Assembly (NCBI RefSeq): GCF_017573465.1
Contig: NZ_JAGEPF010000007.1
Span: 1 to 64,000, forward strand
Reading direction: 5' to 3'
DNA length: 64,000 bases
Source of the DNA: Actinomadura violacea
GTDB lineage: Bacteria; Actinomycetota; Actinomycetes; Streptosporangiales; Streptosporangiaceae
Shown here: piece after piece, positions 27,353-37,560 of the stretch
Numbering within the stretch: position 1 is the stretch's first letter
Layout: every line of letters starts with the position of its first letter
Program-made: the position numbers and the translations under genes
Notes under the pieces: model-generated
Told to the model about the DNA's origin: nothing
What the model saw: the letters and a program-made list of their open reading frames with translations, nothing else
The model's database searches: none

Positions 27353-27694
27353 GTCGCCGGTCCTCCGCGAGCGAGACCCCTCGGGCGTCGCGAGGACGCC
27401 TCGGCCTGCTCCACCCGGAGCCGGTCTCCATCGGCAAACTCAACGACGTCTGCGAGGCCATCGAGATCTGCCGCACCGCCCGCACCGGGCATCTCGCCGG
27501 TGTTCACCCGCCACCAGAACAACCTGGAGTCCGTGCTCACCTACGAAGGCGCGCACGGTACCGACCGAGTACGCTCCCGTGCTCGGTCGAGGAGTTCCTG
27601 GCATCCTTGGTAATGCTGGCGGTCTTGATTCGCACAGCAGGGGACTATGCCTCGGTACCGGCGCCGGTTTGGAACTCAAAGTGGGTGTAGCAAC
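27353..27694. other. No gene recognised
   Basis: About 340 bases. One frame reads VSIGKLNDVCEAIEICRTAR, perhaps continuing the debris. No start, family or repeat was recognised. Confidence 0.4.
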
Positions 27695-28783
27695 GTGGAA
27701 GATGAGCCACTAGCGCGCGCTGCGTCCATGGTCGGCGTTGACGTAGAGGAAGCCAAACGGCTTTATCGCGAAGCGACCAGAGGAGGCGTTGCTGGCGCGG
27801 CGCGCGCCTATGCTCAACTTCTGATCGACCTCGATGACTTTAGCGAGGCGGAAGATGTGCTGCGCAAGTCCGTCGATGCAGGAGAACTGTCCAATCGCGG
27901 CTTGTTGGCCAATGTACTGGTTTACATGTACCGCGAGGTCGAGGCGATGCAGATTCTGAGCACCGCCTTCCGGGAAGGTGAGATCGGTGCGGCGCTGCAG
28001 GCTGCGACCATCTTTGCGGAGATTCTAGATGACCGAGAACAAGCCGAGATGTGGTACAGGCTCGCGGTGCGATCAGGTGATCCCGATGCCAAAAATGATT
28101 ACGGAGACTTCCTGAGAGGGGACGAAGCGCGGCTGGATGAGGCAGAGAGGCTTCTTCGGGAGGCCATGGCGGGCGGGGACCCCTTGGCGCCCGGAAATCT
28201 CGGAAGGCTGGAGATCGACCGAGGCAATTATGGTGTTGCGGTAGATCTGCTTCTCCAGAGCTTGGCTTCGGGGTGCGAGACTGTTCTATTGCCGCTTGCT
28301 GAAGCCGAAACGCGGCTTGGGAACGACGACAAGGCTCGCGAGTACTTCAAGCAGGCTCGCGATCGCCGGGTGCCCAATGCGCGCCTGGCTTATGCGCGAT
28401 TTCTCGCTGATCGTCTTAAGGGAGGAGCGGCGGACGAGGCGGAGCGAGAATTTCTCATCGCAGTAGAAGAAGACGGCTCAAGGGAAGCGGAGGCCAGTTT
28501 TTATTACGGTCTCTTTCTTGAAGGCGAAGACAGGGGTGACGCTGCGGTCAGGGCTTACCTGCGTGCAGCACGGAAGAACAATGAAGCCGCTCAGCATAAT
28601 CTCGCGCTGATCTATCTTGATCGCGGCGACTTGGAGAAGGCTGAGAAGTATTTCAGGAAGGCTGTGGAAGCCGGTTGCGGTGAGGCCCTGTCTTCTTATC
28701 TGGATATGCTCAATGGTCAGGGCAGGTTCAAGGAGGCGGCATCGCTGCAGCGCGGATCAGATTCTCCACATGCGGCGCGCTGA
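27695..28783 (+). CDS. TPR/Sel1-repeat protein
   Basis: A 362-residue soluble protein made of about nine helical hairpins of the TPR/Sel1 type. Examples are EEAKRLYREATRGGVAGAAR, DREQAEMWYRLAVRSGDPDA, DEAERLLREAMAGGDPLAPG, NDDKAREYFKQARDRRVPNA and LEKAEKYFRKAVEAGCGEAL. Such proteins act as protein-protein scaffolds. GTG 27695 is chosen as the start; the N-terminus EDEPLARAASMVGVDVEEAK is plausible. Base composition is visibly less GC-rich than the neighbours and codon use is more relaxed, which suggests recent transfer. It sits between transposase debris and a TerB_N-like remnant, so its partner genes may have been lost. Confidence 0.8.
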   Translation: MEDEPLARAASMVGVDVEEAKRLYREATRGGVAGAARAYAQLLIDLDDFSEAEDVLRKSVDAGELSNRGLLANVLVYMYREVEAMQILSTAFREGEIGAALQAATIFAEILDDREQAEMWYRLAVRSGDPDAKNDYGDFLRGDEARLDEAERLLREAMAGGDPLAPGNLGRLEIDRGNYGVAVDLLLQSLASGCETVLLPLAEAETRLGNDDKAREYFKQARDRRVPNARLAYARFLADRLKGGAADEAEREFLIAVEEDGSREAEASFYYGLFLEGEDRGDAAVRAYLRAARKNNEAAQHNLALIYLDRGDLEKAEKYFRKAVEAGCGEALSSYLDMLNGQGRFKEAASLQRGSDSPHAAR

Positions 28784-28853
28784 TCTCTCTGCGTCGGCGG
28801 GTTGGTCTGTGCGGTGGTCTTTCCACGCGCCTGTGAGGCTTTGATGTACGTGG

Positions 28854-29190
28854 TCACGAGTTTGAATCGTGAGTTCGAGCGCATTGGCGGTTTCCTGTAG
28901 AAGTGGCACGTGCCGTTCGAACATTTCGGGCGTCAGTGCGGCTGCCGCAGATGAACAAGAACGCATATCCGACCGACACGTCCCGGTGCCGTCGCCCGGC
29001 CTGCAGCCAGCGCAGGTAAGCCGCACGGCACCTCGGCGCGATCTCCGAGTAGCAGGGCCGGTGACCCAGGCCCTCTCCCGCCCAGTCCGGTGCACTCCGG
29101 TCGACCGGAAGCAGCGGGTCGATCAGTGCGGGCTCAACGCCGTCCCTCGACAAAGGCCGGCATCCACATAAAGCATGCCGTCTGGGACCG
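28854..29190 (-). pseudogene. TerB_N-like domain fragment
   Basis: A minus frame reads PALIDPLLPVDRSAPDWAGE, GLGHRPCYSEIAPRCRAAYL and RWLQAGRRHRDVSVGYAFLF. The pattern YSEIxPxxRAAYLxWLAxGRxxPxxxxGYxFLFxYG is that of the TerB_N domain found with tellurite-resistance-type and defence proteins. The family motif breaks after FLF. A second minus frame (ending at 28757) carries a hydrophilic helical tail, MFERHVPLLQETANALELTI, which may be a continuation. No intact gene remains. The remaining 28784-28853 and 29191-29360 show nothing. Confidence 0.5.
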
Positions 29191-29360
29191 CACGATCCCC
29201 GACTCAGCACGCTTCTCCAGGCGCCACCCAACTTGCCGTTGCGTCCCCCTGCACTGGAGGCTGCTCGGTCCCCAACGTCACCTCCCACCCCCTCAACCTG
29301 CGCATCGTCCGCCCGCGCCAGGAGGCAGACACGATGCGTAAGAGACGACGCCCCCACCGG

Positions 29361-29690
29361 CTACGCGGATGACATGGCTGCACCAAGAACCGTGTTGAGC
29401 CGATACGCCGCCGTTCTGCTGGCTTTCCCGGTGGGCGCTGGCCAGCAGGGACCGGCGCGCGCCAAGGGGGCCCGGGCGGGGCCCCCTTGGCACAGGATGC
29501 CCAGGACCAGGGCCAAGACGACGTCACGGACTCCCTTGGTGATCAGGAAGCCGCCGCCGCCACCGGACGGCGGGCTCGGCAGTCCGAAGCCCAGCGTCGC
29601 CGTCTCCGGGCTCAGGATGAACTCCGTCCCGAACCAGAGGATGTGGCGCTCGTTGGCTCCGGCGGTCGCCGCTCCCGCCGCCGGCCTCAC
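29361..29690 (-). pseudogene. DUF4267-like membrane protein fragment
   Basis: The minus frame reads FGTEFILSPETATLGFGLPS, PPSGGGGGFLITKGVRDVVL and ALVLGILCQG, which matches the DUF4267 pattern (SPxxAAxxFGLP...GYLxVKGVRDIxxGL). The second half of the family (further helices) is degenerate, and no start codon precedes the domain in this frame. It directly abuts the VOC fragment upstream. Probably not expressed as a functional protein. Confidence 0.55.
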
Positions 29691-29696
29691 GACCGG

Positions 29697-29868
29697 GCGT
29701 CGCCTGGGGCGACGTGCATGTCTGGGGCGTGGAAGTAGGTGCCCCTGCGGCCTTTGGTGTGCTTGCTGTGATAGCTCTGCCCGATTTCCTGGCATACGGG
29801 ATCGCCGGAGTGGGTGATTCCGCTGTGCTGGATGCGGGCGAGGGCGGCGTTGAATTCCTGTTCGGCGT
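29697..29868 (-). pseudogene. VOC (glyoxalase-like) protein C-terminal fragment
   Basis: The minus strand reads EQEFNAALARIQHSGITHSG, DPVCQEIGQSYHSKHTKGRR and GTYFHAPDMHV. This is the last third of a VOC-family protein, where YFxDPDGHxLE is the usual signature; here it is degraded to YFHAPDMHV. It ends without its C-terminal strand and is cut upstream at the junction with the TetR fragment. Confidence 0.55.
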
Positions 29869-30402
29869 TTCGACGTCACCCGCGCCTCGATCCTCGCCGC
29901 GGCCCGCGAGCGGTTCGCGGCGGGCGGCTACGAGAAGGCGACCATCCGGGCCATCGCGCGCGACGCGGAGATCGACCCGTCGATGGTGATGCGCTACTAC
30001 GGCAACAAGGCGGGTCTGTTCGCGGCGGCCGTCTCGATCGACCCTGGCCTGCCCGTCGAACCGCGCGAGGAGATCGGCCGTACGCTGGTGCGCCAGTTTC
30101 TCACCCTGTGGGAGGAGAGCGGGGAACTCACCGCGCTGATACGGGTCGGCGCCACCGACCCGGCCGCCGCCGAGCGCATGCAGACCGTGCCGCGCGACCA
30201 GTTGATCCCGCTGGCCCGCGGAGTGGGCCCCGAGCCGGAGGAGGCGCCGGCGCGGGCGGCGCTGTGCGCCTCGACTGTGCTGGGGCTCGCGTTGACGCGC
30301 TACGTGTTGCGGTTCCGGGCGGGCGTGGCGCTCGGCTGCGAGGAGATCGTGGACTGGCTCGGCCCCACGATCCAGCGCTATCTCACCGCACCCACGCCCT
30401 GA
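29866..30402 (+). pseudogene. TetR-family regulator lacking its start
   Basis: The plus frame is open only from 29854 and has no start codon before the conserved region. It reads RASILAAARERFAAGGYEKA, then TIRAIARDAEIDPSMVMRYY and GNKAGLFAAAV, a complete TetR DNA-binding domain, followed by a normal ligand-binding domain ending near WLGPTIQRYL. The first in-frame ATG (29983) lies inside the recognition helix, so any product from there lacks DNA binding. The 5' end and promoter were removed by the rearrangement that joined it to the VOC fragment at about 29868. The remaining frame is intact for about 178 codons. Confidence 0.75.
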
Positions 30403-30411
30403 AGCGCGCGT

Positions 30412-31413
30412 TCAGGCTTCCTCGATCACGCGAACGCGGGGTGGCCGCAGGTCCCTCGGATCGATGGTCAATGCGATGCGCTCGCGATTTCGAATGGCGA
30501 TGAGGTCTTCTTCCCATCCGCCTTCACGCAGTTCGGCATCCGTCATGATCAGGTCTTCGTTGTTGCGGCTTGTGGCTGCCAGATGCCCGATGAATCCGTG
30601 GGGTAGTCGCTCGACGATCCAGTCTGGCCATGCGGCGGCTACCTTCGCTGCGAGTTGAGGTGGGACGCTCTCCGTCGTCCAGTAGCGAAGCCGGCGTGAG
30701 GGAAGATCGACGATTGCGCCGGCGTTAACGGTCTGCTCGGCCGGCATAGGGTACGGCGCGCGAGCAAGCAGCGACGCCGTGAGAGATGCGTCGTGATGCG
30801 CCAAGAATGGCACGATATCGTTAACGGCGAGCTGATAATCCATGACGATATCGTCGGATCCGATAACGCTCACCACAGCGGTTGCCGGAGCGAACCAGTC
30901 TGCGATCGTCTCGTGGTAGAGAACCGAAATCTCTCGCTCGCCGGGATTCCAGTCGACGAACCAGCCGTCCCGAGAGGTCAACGCTGCGTCCAGTGGAGTT
31001 GCCTCCGTTGCGGCCGGCGTTACGACCGCCGGCCTGGCCTCCGGCACCATCTCGACAAGAGCCTCGCGTCCGCTCCATGCATAACCGACATCCCAGCCGG
31101 ACCATCCAGGAGCCGAAGCCAGCCGCGCCGCAGTGCTTTCAAGGTAACTCACACCCGGCTGCAGAGTTTGAAGGCCGCAGCCGAAAAAGCGATACCGATG
31201 ACCGACGAAATCGAGCACGACACCACGGCAGAACCACGAGTCCACGAGATCACGTGCGGAGTCGTCGCTCACCGCCACGCCACCGCGCAAGATCGACTCG
31301 GCGATCCGGATGCGATCGCCTTCCTCGGCGAGGAACCAGTCCCCCCACTTCTCGCCCATCGTCCAGCATGATCCGTCTTCGGCCCGCAAGACGTAAGCGG
31401 TCCAACATCCCAT
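30412..31413 (-). CDS. Hypothetical protein, 333 residues
   Basis: A soluble protein that I do not recognise. ATG 31413 has AGGAG 8 bases upstream, so the start is secure. It begins MGCWTAYVLRAEDGSCWTMG, is rich in Trp (WDVGYAWSGRE, DGWFVDWNPGEREISVLYHE) and ends with RDLRPPRVRVIEEA. No transmembrane segment or signal peptide. A Trp-rich acidic layout is common among immunity-like proteins of actinomycetes, but this is only an impression. It converges on the TetR fragment, and its start lies about 40 bases downstream of the kinase stop, so it may be co-transcribed with the kinase gene. Confidence 0.7.
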   Translation of the reverse strand: MGCWTAYVLRAEDGSCWTMGEKWGDWFLAEEGDRIRIAESILRGGVAVSDDSARDLVDSWFCRGVVLDFVGHRYRFFGCGLQTLQPGVSYLESTAARLASAPGWSGWDVGYAWSGREALVEMVPEARPAVVTPAATEATPLDAALTSRDGWFVDWNPGEREISVLYHETIADWFAPATAVVSVIGSDDIVMDYQLAVNDIVPFLAHHDASLTASLLARAPYPMPAEQTVNAGAIVDLPSRRLRYWTTESVPPQLAAKVAAAWPDWIVERLPHGFIGHLAATSRNNEDLIMTDAELREGGWEEDLIAIRNRERIALTIDPRDLRPPRVRVIEEA

Positions 31414-31456
31414 TCCAGATCTCCTCGCGGCGCATTCGCCCAGGCCGTTGGAATCA

Positions 31457-32977
31457 CTACGGCAACGACACCTCGGTGTCGGGCAAACGATGAGCGTCCG
31501 CCGCCCGGCGGGTCGCGATCTCGCGGATGCAGTACGTCGCGATGGCCAGAACGGCAGGGAGGACCGTGCCCGGTTCCGGGCGGACGAAGGCGATGTAGGG
31601 GGTGACGGTGACGGAGTGGTCCAACGCGGTGGCTCCGGTGTCGAGCACCGCGACGACATTGAAGGCCACGAGCGCATAGCCCGCTCTACGGATCCAGAGT
31701 CCGGTCCGCGGCGTGAGCGCGGCGGCGAAGGCGAGCAGGCTCACCAGAGCGACGGTGGAGACGGCCAGCGTCCACCAGTACTGTCCGTAGCCGCCCTGTT
31801 CCTCAGCCGTACCCGCGATCACCGCGCCGTAGATGCCGAACAGGAGCAGAGGCAGGACGAACCGGGTCACTTTCGTCACCGCCGCACGCCGGCCCGGATG
31901 CGACATGAGAACGAAATAGCCGATGAGCCAAGCCGTGGCGACGGTGACCGCGAGGGTGCCTGTCGCTGCGTCGCGGGCGTCGGAGACACCGTTCACGTTG
32001 ATCGAGACCAGTACGGCGGTCGCCACCACGATCAGCAGCCATACCGTGCCCGGCAGCCAGGGCCCGCCCACCGATGTGCTCTTGGTCGTCGAAGACGGGG
32101 GGACGTCGTCTTGCCGCGTGAGCACCTTGGTGGGCGCCCGGTCGAGTTGCACCAGGGCACGGGAGACGTCGGCGGCCGATTCGTATCGCTCAGCCGGGTC
32201 CTTCCTCAGAAGTCTGTGTACGAGAACGTCCCACGAGCCGGGGATATCGGGCCGCACCGAACTGGGAGCGGGTGGTTCCTGGCTGAGATGGGCCGTCAGA
32301 TAGCCGACGCTGTCGGGTGCCTGGAAGGGCAGTCGGCCGGTGATCAGCTCGAACAGCAGGCACCCGAGTGCGTAGAGGTCGCTGCCGGGTTCCGGGTAGC
32401 CGCGTGCCTGCTCGGGGGCCATGTAAGGGGGAGTGCCGACGATGAACCCGGTCTGGGTGAGACGGTCGCCGGTGGCGTAGGGGTCGACCGCCCGCGCGAC
32501 GCCGAAGTCGAGGACCTTCACCGCTCCGGTCTGCGTGATGAAGACGTTGGACGGCTTGATGTCCCGGTGCATCACGCCCGCCGCATGCGCCTCGGTCAAG
32601 GCTTCGCAGACCTGCGCGCCCCACCGGGCCGCGTCCTCCAGGCTGACGTCGCCCCGGGCCAGCTTTGCGTCCAGGCCCTCGCCCCGGACCAGTTCCATCA
32701 CCAGAAACGGGGCGTTGCCGTTCTCGGGACCGCTCTCGCCAAGATCGTGGACGGTCACGATGTGCGGATGTTGCAGACGGGCCGTGATCCGGGCCTCCCG
32801 CAGGAACCGGGCACGCGCCTCACTCGCGCGGCTTCCGCCCCCGCCGAGCAGCGAGATCACCTTGACCGCGACCCGCCGGTCCAGCGTCTCGTCCTGTGCC
32901 TCCCAGACCTCGCCCATGCCGCCCTCGCCGAGTTGCCGCACCAGCCGGTAGCGGCCTCCCAGGAGCTGATCCCGCAC
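31457..32977 (-). CDS. Membrane Ser/Thr protein kinase (PknB-like, multi-TM C-terminus)
   Basis: A 506-residue Hanks-type kinase. The Gly-loop LGEGGMGEVWEA is at 16-27, the ATP-binding Lys at 39 (VAVKV), the catalytic HRDIKPSN at 137-144, the DFG at 157-159 and the APE (YMAPEQ) at 185-190. All catalytic residues are present. After a short juxtamembrane linker there are about five hydrophobic helices from residue 307 (WLLIVVATAVLVSI) to the C-terminus instead of the usual single helix plus PASTA sensor. GTG 32977 follows GAGGGG. It may sense a membrane signal. The hypothetical gene downstream could be a substrate or partner. Confidence 0.92.
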   Translation of the reverse strand: MRDQLLGGRYRLVRQLGEGGMGEVWEAQDETLDRRVAVKVISLLGGGGSRASEARARFLREARITARLQHPHIVTVHDLGESGPENGNAPFLVMELVRGEGLDAKLARGDVSLEDAARWGAQVCEALTEAHAAGVMHRDIKPSNVFITQTGAVKVLDFGVARAVDPYATGDRLTQTGFIVGTPPYMAPEQARGYPEPGSDLYALGCLLFELITGRLPFQAPDSVGYLTAHLSQEPPAPSSVRPDIPGSWDVLVHRLLRKDPAERYESAADVSRALVQLDRAPTKVLTRQDDVPPSSTTKSTSVGGPWLPGTVWLLIVVATAVLVSINVNGVSDARDAATGTLAVTVATAWLIGYFVLMSHPGRRAAVTKVTRFVLPLLLFGIYGAVIAGTAEEQGGYGQYWWTLAVSTVALVSLLAFAAALTPRTGLWIRRAGYALVAFNVVAVLDTGATALDHSVTVTPYIAFVRPEPGTVLPAVLAIATYCIREIATRRAADAHRLPDTEVSLP

Positions 32978-33019
32978 TGTGACCCCTCACCCTCGGCTTC
33001 GCCCGCCCGATCATGCCAC

Positions 33020-33300
33020 GCCGCCTGCGGCTACGCCTTGCGCCGACGGCTTGAGCCGGGCTTCGGCTCAGGGCGGCGAGGCCGTCGCGGAAGATGCTCG
33101 TGAGGAGGGCGACCACTTCTTCGTCGGTCGCGCCATCGGGGACGAACCGTCCCGACCATTGGACCTCGGCTGCGGCCTCTTGGACGGTCACCGGATGCAT
33201 TCGCATGGTCGAGATGTAGATGACGTCGCCGTCAGGTTCTTCAACCGCCGGACGCGTCCTCAGACGCCTTCCGGAAGTGGCGCCTGGGGGCTGACGAGGC
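33020..33300 (-). other. Possible short coding remnant upstream of the kinase
   Basis: A minus frame without a start reads EEPDGDVIYISTMRMHPVTV, then QWSGRFVPDGATDEEVVALL and TSIFRDGLAALS, then becomes Arg-rich and runs into the kinase start region. It looks like the end of a protein but is not assignable. ATG at 33206 could start a short peptide. Confidence 0.3.
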
Positions 33301-33680
33301 CGGACTGGCGCAGCACTGCAGGGCGGCCGCCTTGATGCTCCCCCCGGGCCGGTCGGCGATCTCCCTGAGACGCCGCACCTTCTCGATGATCTCGGGGAAG
33401 GCGTCCGCGTACTCGAAGTGGGTGCCGTCAGCGAGGACCCCGGAGCTGCAGGGGCCGCCGACGATCATGTCGACGCCCTGTTCGGCGGCCATGGGCAGGA
33501 GCCGCTGTAACGCGTGTGCGTGGTCGAGCAGCGTGTAGCGCCCTGCCAGCAGGAACCCGTTGGGCCGGGGCTCGTCCAGGGCGAGCGTCATCTCGATGGG
33601 CTCGGTGTGGTTGACGCCGAGTCCCCATGCCTCGATGACGCCCTCGTCGCGCAGGCGGGATCTCGAAGACGTTGTCCTGC
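33301..33680 (-). pseudogene. Aldo-keto reductase C-terminal fragment
   Basis: The minus frame reads LRDEGVIEAWGLGVNHTEPI, LLAGRYTLLDHAHALQRLLP, GVDMIVGGPCSSGVLADGTH and KVRRLREIADRPGGSIKAAA. This is the C-terminal half of an aldo-keto reductase of the D-threo-aldose/L-fucose dehydrogenase type. The N-terminal half, with the catalytic Asp-Tyr-Lys, is missing, and the frame shifts near 33315 after IKAAALQ, where the cofactor-binding block should follow. Not functional. 33681-33901 shows no gene. Confidence 0.75.
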
Positions 33681-33901
33681 GATCCCTGAGGGCCGGTTGA
33701 TTCAGGGCCACTACCGCTGTGGTCGTGCGCGCGCCGACGACCACTGCTCGTTCTCCCTCCGCTCCAGGCATCACTACGACCGGGGACGTCGAGACTGCTC
33801 ACGGGCAATCGGCAGTGGAGGAACCCGCGTGGCCCAGATGGCCGGCCGCTGCGTGTCGAGCCCGGGCTTCTCCGCCCCGGCGGTTTCAAGGGACGTCGGC
33901 G

Positions 33902-34906
33902 TCATTCGGGCAGATCGGCTACGACCAGGCCAAACGCGGTCGCGAGGTCGATTGTCTTGCGGGGTGTTGAGCATTGCCTGGCCAGGCTTGTCTGGTCGAG
34001 GCGGCCGTCACGTGCTTGGAACAGGAACCGTGCGGCGGGATGTTGCCGTAGTTCTTCCTTGGTGAGGTTGCCGGCGATGCGGTGTGCTGCGGCAGCCAGG
34101 GCAGGAAACGACGACTGCAGTTCCGCGGACCAGGCAGCGACTGTCTCTAGCCAACTGCGCACGGCGATGTCAGGTGTCGAGGAGAACCTTGAGATCGCCT
34201 CAGCCAGTTCGGGCCAGGTGAAGTCACGCCAGGGCTTGGTCTTCAGGACGGGCAACTGCCATCGGCGCTTGGCGATCGACCAATGATCCGCGTGCGCCTG
34301 CACCGAGTGCACCGTGAAATCCGGCACGCATAGTGCGGTCAGGTTCCAGCCATGGCAAGCGCCGGTGTCCAAGCCGAAGATCCTGCCGTCCCGAATCATC
34401 GGCTCATGCCCGGTTACGTGATGTCCGAACACGATCGGCTTGGTGTCGGTGTAGTGATGGTGCCAGTGGCTGTCGGGGAACAGCGCGGCGAGTTCTCGTT
34501 CGCCGCTGGTCGAGCCGCAGAGGATCTCTTCCTTCTGGTCGGCCAGCGGGATTCCTGCCAGCATCGCGGCGTGGACAACGCGGACATGGTCGTTCTCGAA
34601 GTAGTACGGCAGTGTCCGCATCCAGTCGACTGTTTCGGCGTAGCGCTCGCCCAGCTGCAGACGCGTGATTTCTTGCGCATAGGAGAAGATGCCGCGCACA
34701 TGCTTGCGCTCGTGATTGCCCATGACCACGACCGAGTTCGGGCGCTCGCGGAAAAGACCGACCACCTCACGCGGCGCTGGACCACGGTCGACCAGATCGC
34801 CGACGCTGACCAACAGGTCGTCCGGGTGGAGATCGACTTTCTCAAGCAGTTCGAGCAATTCGTCGAAACAGCCGTGGATGTCGCCGATGATGACGGTGCG
34901 CCGCAT
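33902..34906 (-). CDS. ApaH/PrpE-like metallophosphatase
   Basis: A 334-residue calcineurin-like phosphoesterase. The metal-binding motifs are clear: GDIHGC (residues 8-13), GDLVDRG (36-42), GNHE (about 68-71) and GHHVTGHEP with the last metal His near 169. The subfamily is the PPP type, including bis(5'-nucleosyl)-tetraphosphatases and protein phosphatases. A C-terminal extension of about 130 residues (from about 205) with several Trp and a helical region is beyond the usual domain. ATG 34906 is preferred because GDIHGC follows immediately, as in the family; the long in-frame extension to 35698 belongs to another gene's antisense frame. The ribosome-binding site is weak. Confidence 0.85.
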   Translation of the reverse strand: MRRTVIIGDIHGCFDELLELLEKVDLHPDDLLVSVGDLVDRGPAPREVVGLFRERPNSVVVMGNHERKHVRGIFSYAQEITRLQLGERYAETVDWMRTLPYYFENDHVRVVHAAMLAGIPLADQKEEILCGSTSGERELAALFPDSHWHHHYTDTKPIVFGHHVTGHEPMIRDGRIFGLDTGACHGWNLTALCVPDFTVHSVQAHADHWSIAKRRWQLPVLKTKPWRDFTWPELAEAISRFSSTPDIAVRSWLETVAAWSAELQSSFPALAAAAHRIAGNLTKEELRQHPAARFLFQARDGRLDQTSLARQCSTPRKTIDLATAFGLVVADLPE

Positions 34907-34998
34907 CCGGGCGAGCCTAGGCAGGCATCGGTTCGGCGCGCAAAGGATTTTCCGAGGAGCCGGGTATGGTCGCTGGTCATAGGCTTCCGGGCGTGGTT

Positions 34999-35343
34999 TC
35001 ACCAGTCTCGGGTAGCGATCAGTTCCTCGATGTCGGCGCCGTCGAAGCCGTAGGCGGTGGCCACGAACCAGAACTCTTCGCCGATCACGTCGCGGGCGAC
35101 CGTCTCGATCTCGCTGCCGGCCGCATCGAACTCCTCCTGCAGGGCGTTGAACTCGTCGGTCGCGGCGTGCGTCAGCGCGTAGAGCGCCGCCAGATCGGCG
35201 GGCTGCTCGGTCTCGATCCGCCCGCACAGACTCAGCAGGATCGCTTTGCCCTTGTCGACGAGGTGATCCGGGAAGTACCCGTCGTTGTACATCCCGGTGA
35301 GGAACTCGTGCTCGAGCACCTTCTGGTTCGTCACAGCCACCAC
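34999..35343 (-). CDS. DUF5713 family protein
   Basis: A 114-residue acidic protein. GTG 35343 has AAGGGGG 5 bases upstream and gives the usual N-terminus (VVAVTNQKVLEHEFLTGMYN). The core DGYFPDHLVDKGKAILLSLC and YALTHAATDEFNALQEEFDA and the end FVATAYGFDGADIEELIATR match DUF5713. Function unknown; such proteins are often grouped with immunity-like genes of polymorphic toxin loci. It has no visible toxin partner. An IS element starts 196 bases upstream. Confidence 0.8.
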   Translation of the reverse strand: MVAVTNQKVLEHEFLTGMYNDGYFPDHLVDKGKAILLSLCGRIETEQPADLAALYALTHAATDEFNALQEEFDAAGSEIETVARDVIGEEFWFVATAYGFDGADIEELIATRDW

Positions 35344-35538
35344 AATTGCCCCCTTGTCTGCCATACGGGTCTCTGGCACATGCTGCACGGCGCCACTGAC
35401 AACACCGGTCCTGATCTCCTGGGGGCGCGGAGCCCACTGGCCGACGACGCGGGTGTCGGTGCGAGCAGCCGGGGCGGTGACCGCGATGGCGTGCCCGGCC
35501 GAGGTGATTCGGAAAGCGCAGCGCGGCTTCTTGTCGCC

Positions 35539-35555
35539 TAGGGCGTGTATCGAAA
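35539..35555 (+). repeat. Left terminal inverted repeat of the IS5-family element
   Basis: 17 bases that match the reverse complement of 37251-37267 with one mismatch at position 4. Confidence 0.7.
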
Positions 35556-35582
35556 ACGGATCTCGAGCTGTGAACACGGTTC

Positions 35583-36327
35583 ATGGGACGAGGAGATCTC
35601 ACGGACGAGCAGTGGGCAGTGCTGGAACCGTTGCTGCCGAAGGGCGCGAGAGTGGGACGGCCCCTTGTCCGGCCGCGCCGGCAGTTGATCGACGGCATAC
35701 GGTTCCGTGTGCGGATCGGTGTGCCGTGGCGGGACGCGCCCGTCGAGTACGGACCACGAAGCCGGGTCTACGACTTGTTCCGCCGGAGGCAGCGCAACGG
35801 CACCTGGCAGCGGATCCTCACTCGGCTTCAGTCCCTGGCCGACGCGAGAGGCGCGATCGTCTGGGGCTTGAGCGTCGACTCCGCAGTCTGTCGCGATCAC
35901 CAGCATGCGGCCGGGCCCACAAACGGGGTGACCTGCAGATGGAAGCGCCTGGCGATGTGTTCACCGAGCCCGGAGATCACGGGCTGGGAAGGTCGCGCGG
36001 CGGGTTCACCACCAAGTTGCGTCTGGCGGTCGAGTAGGGCCACAAGCCCATGTCGATCGTGATCACGGCAGCGCGCCTACCTGTGCCGCTGTGGCATCCG
36101 CTGCACCATTCCGGATAAGAACGACCAGGCGCGCAACCGCAAGAAACTCGGCTCCCTCGGTGGCTGGCCGCCCGGGTTCATCGCCGAGGACTATAAGGCT
36201 CGGCATGCCGTCGAGTACGGCATCAACCGCCTCAAAAGGAACCGGGCCGTGGCCGCGAGATACGACAAGCTCGCGGGCCGCTGCGAGGCCACTGTCCTCG
36301 TAGCGGCGATCAATGAATGGCTGTGAC
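35583..36327 (+). pseudogene. IS5-family (IS427 group) transposase, frameshifted
   Basis: ATG 35583 starts MGRGDLTDEQWAVLEPLLPK, then RPRRQLIDGIRFRVRIGVPW and the catalytic block with SVDSAVCRDHQHAAG (first Asp). A frame change near 35900 leads to KRGDLQMEAPGDVFTEPGDH and SRGGFTTKLRLAVE, then a stop at 36034. Beyond it, CGIRCTIPDKNDQARNRKKL and AEDYKARHAVEYGINRLKRN with VAARYDKLAGRCEATVLVAA end the family sequence. The second Asp region is deleted or altered. All C-terminal blocks are recognisable, so it degenerated recently. Confidence 0.88.
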
Positions 36328-36371
36328 CAGCTCAATCAGGGATGACGAACGTCCGTGGACGTCTGGGCGGT

Positions 36372-37560
<1,189 letters not shown>

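Noticed and set aside
33902..35698. Extension of the metallophosphatase to 598 residues
   Set aside because: The extra N-terminal part is Arg-rich and antisense or out of frame to DUF5713. GDIHGC should lie near the N-terminus, so ATG 34906 was used.
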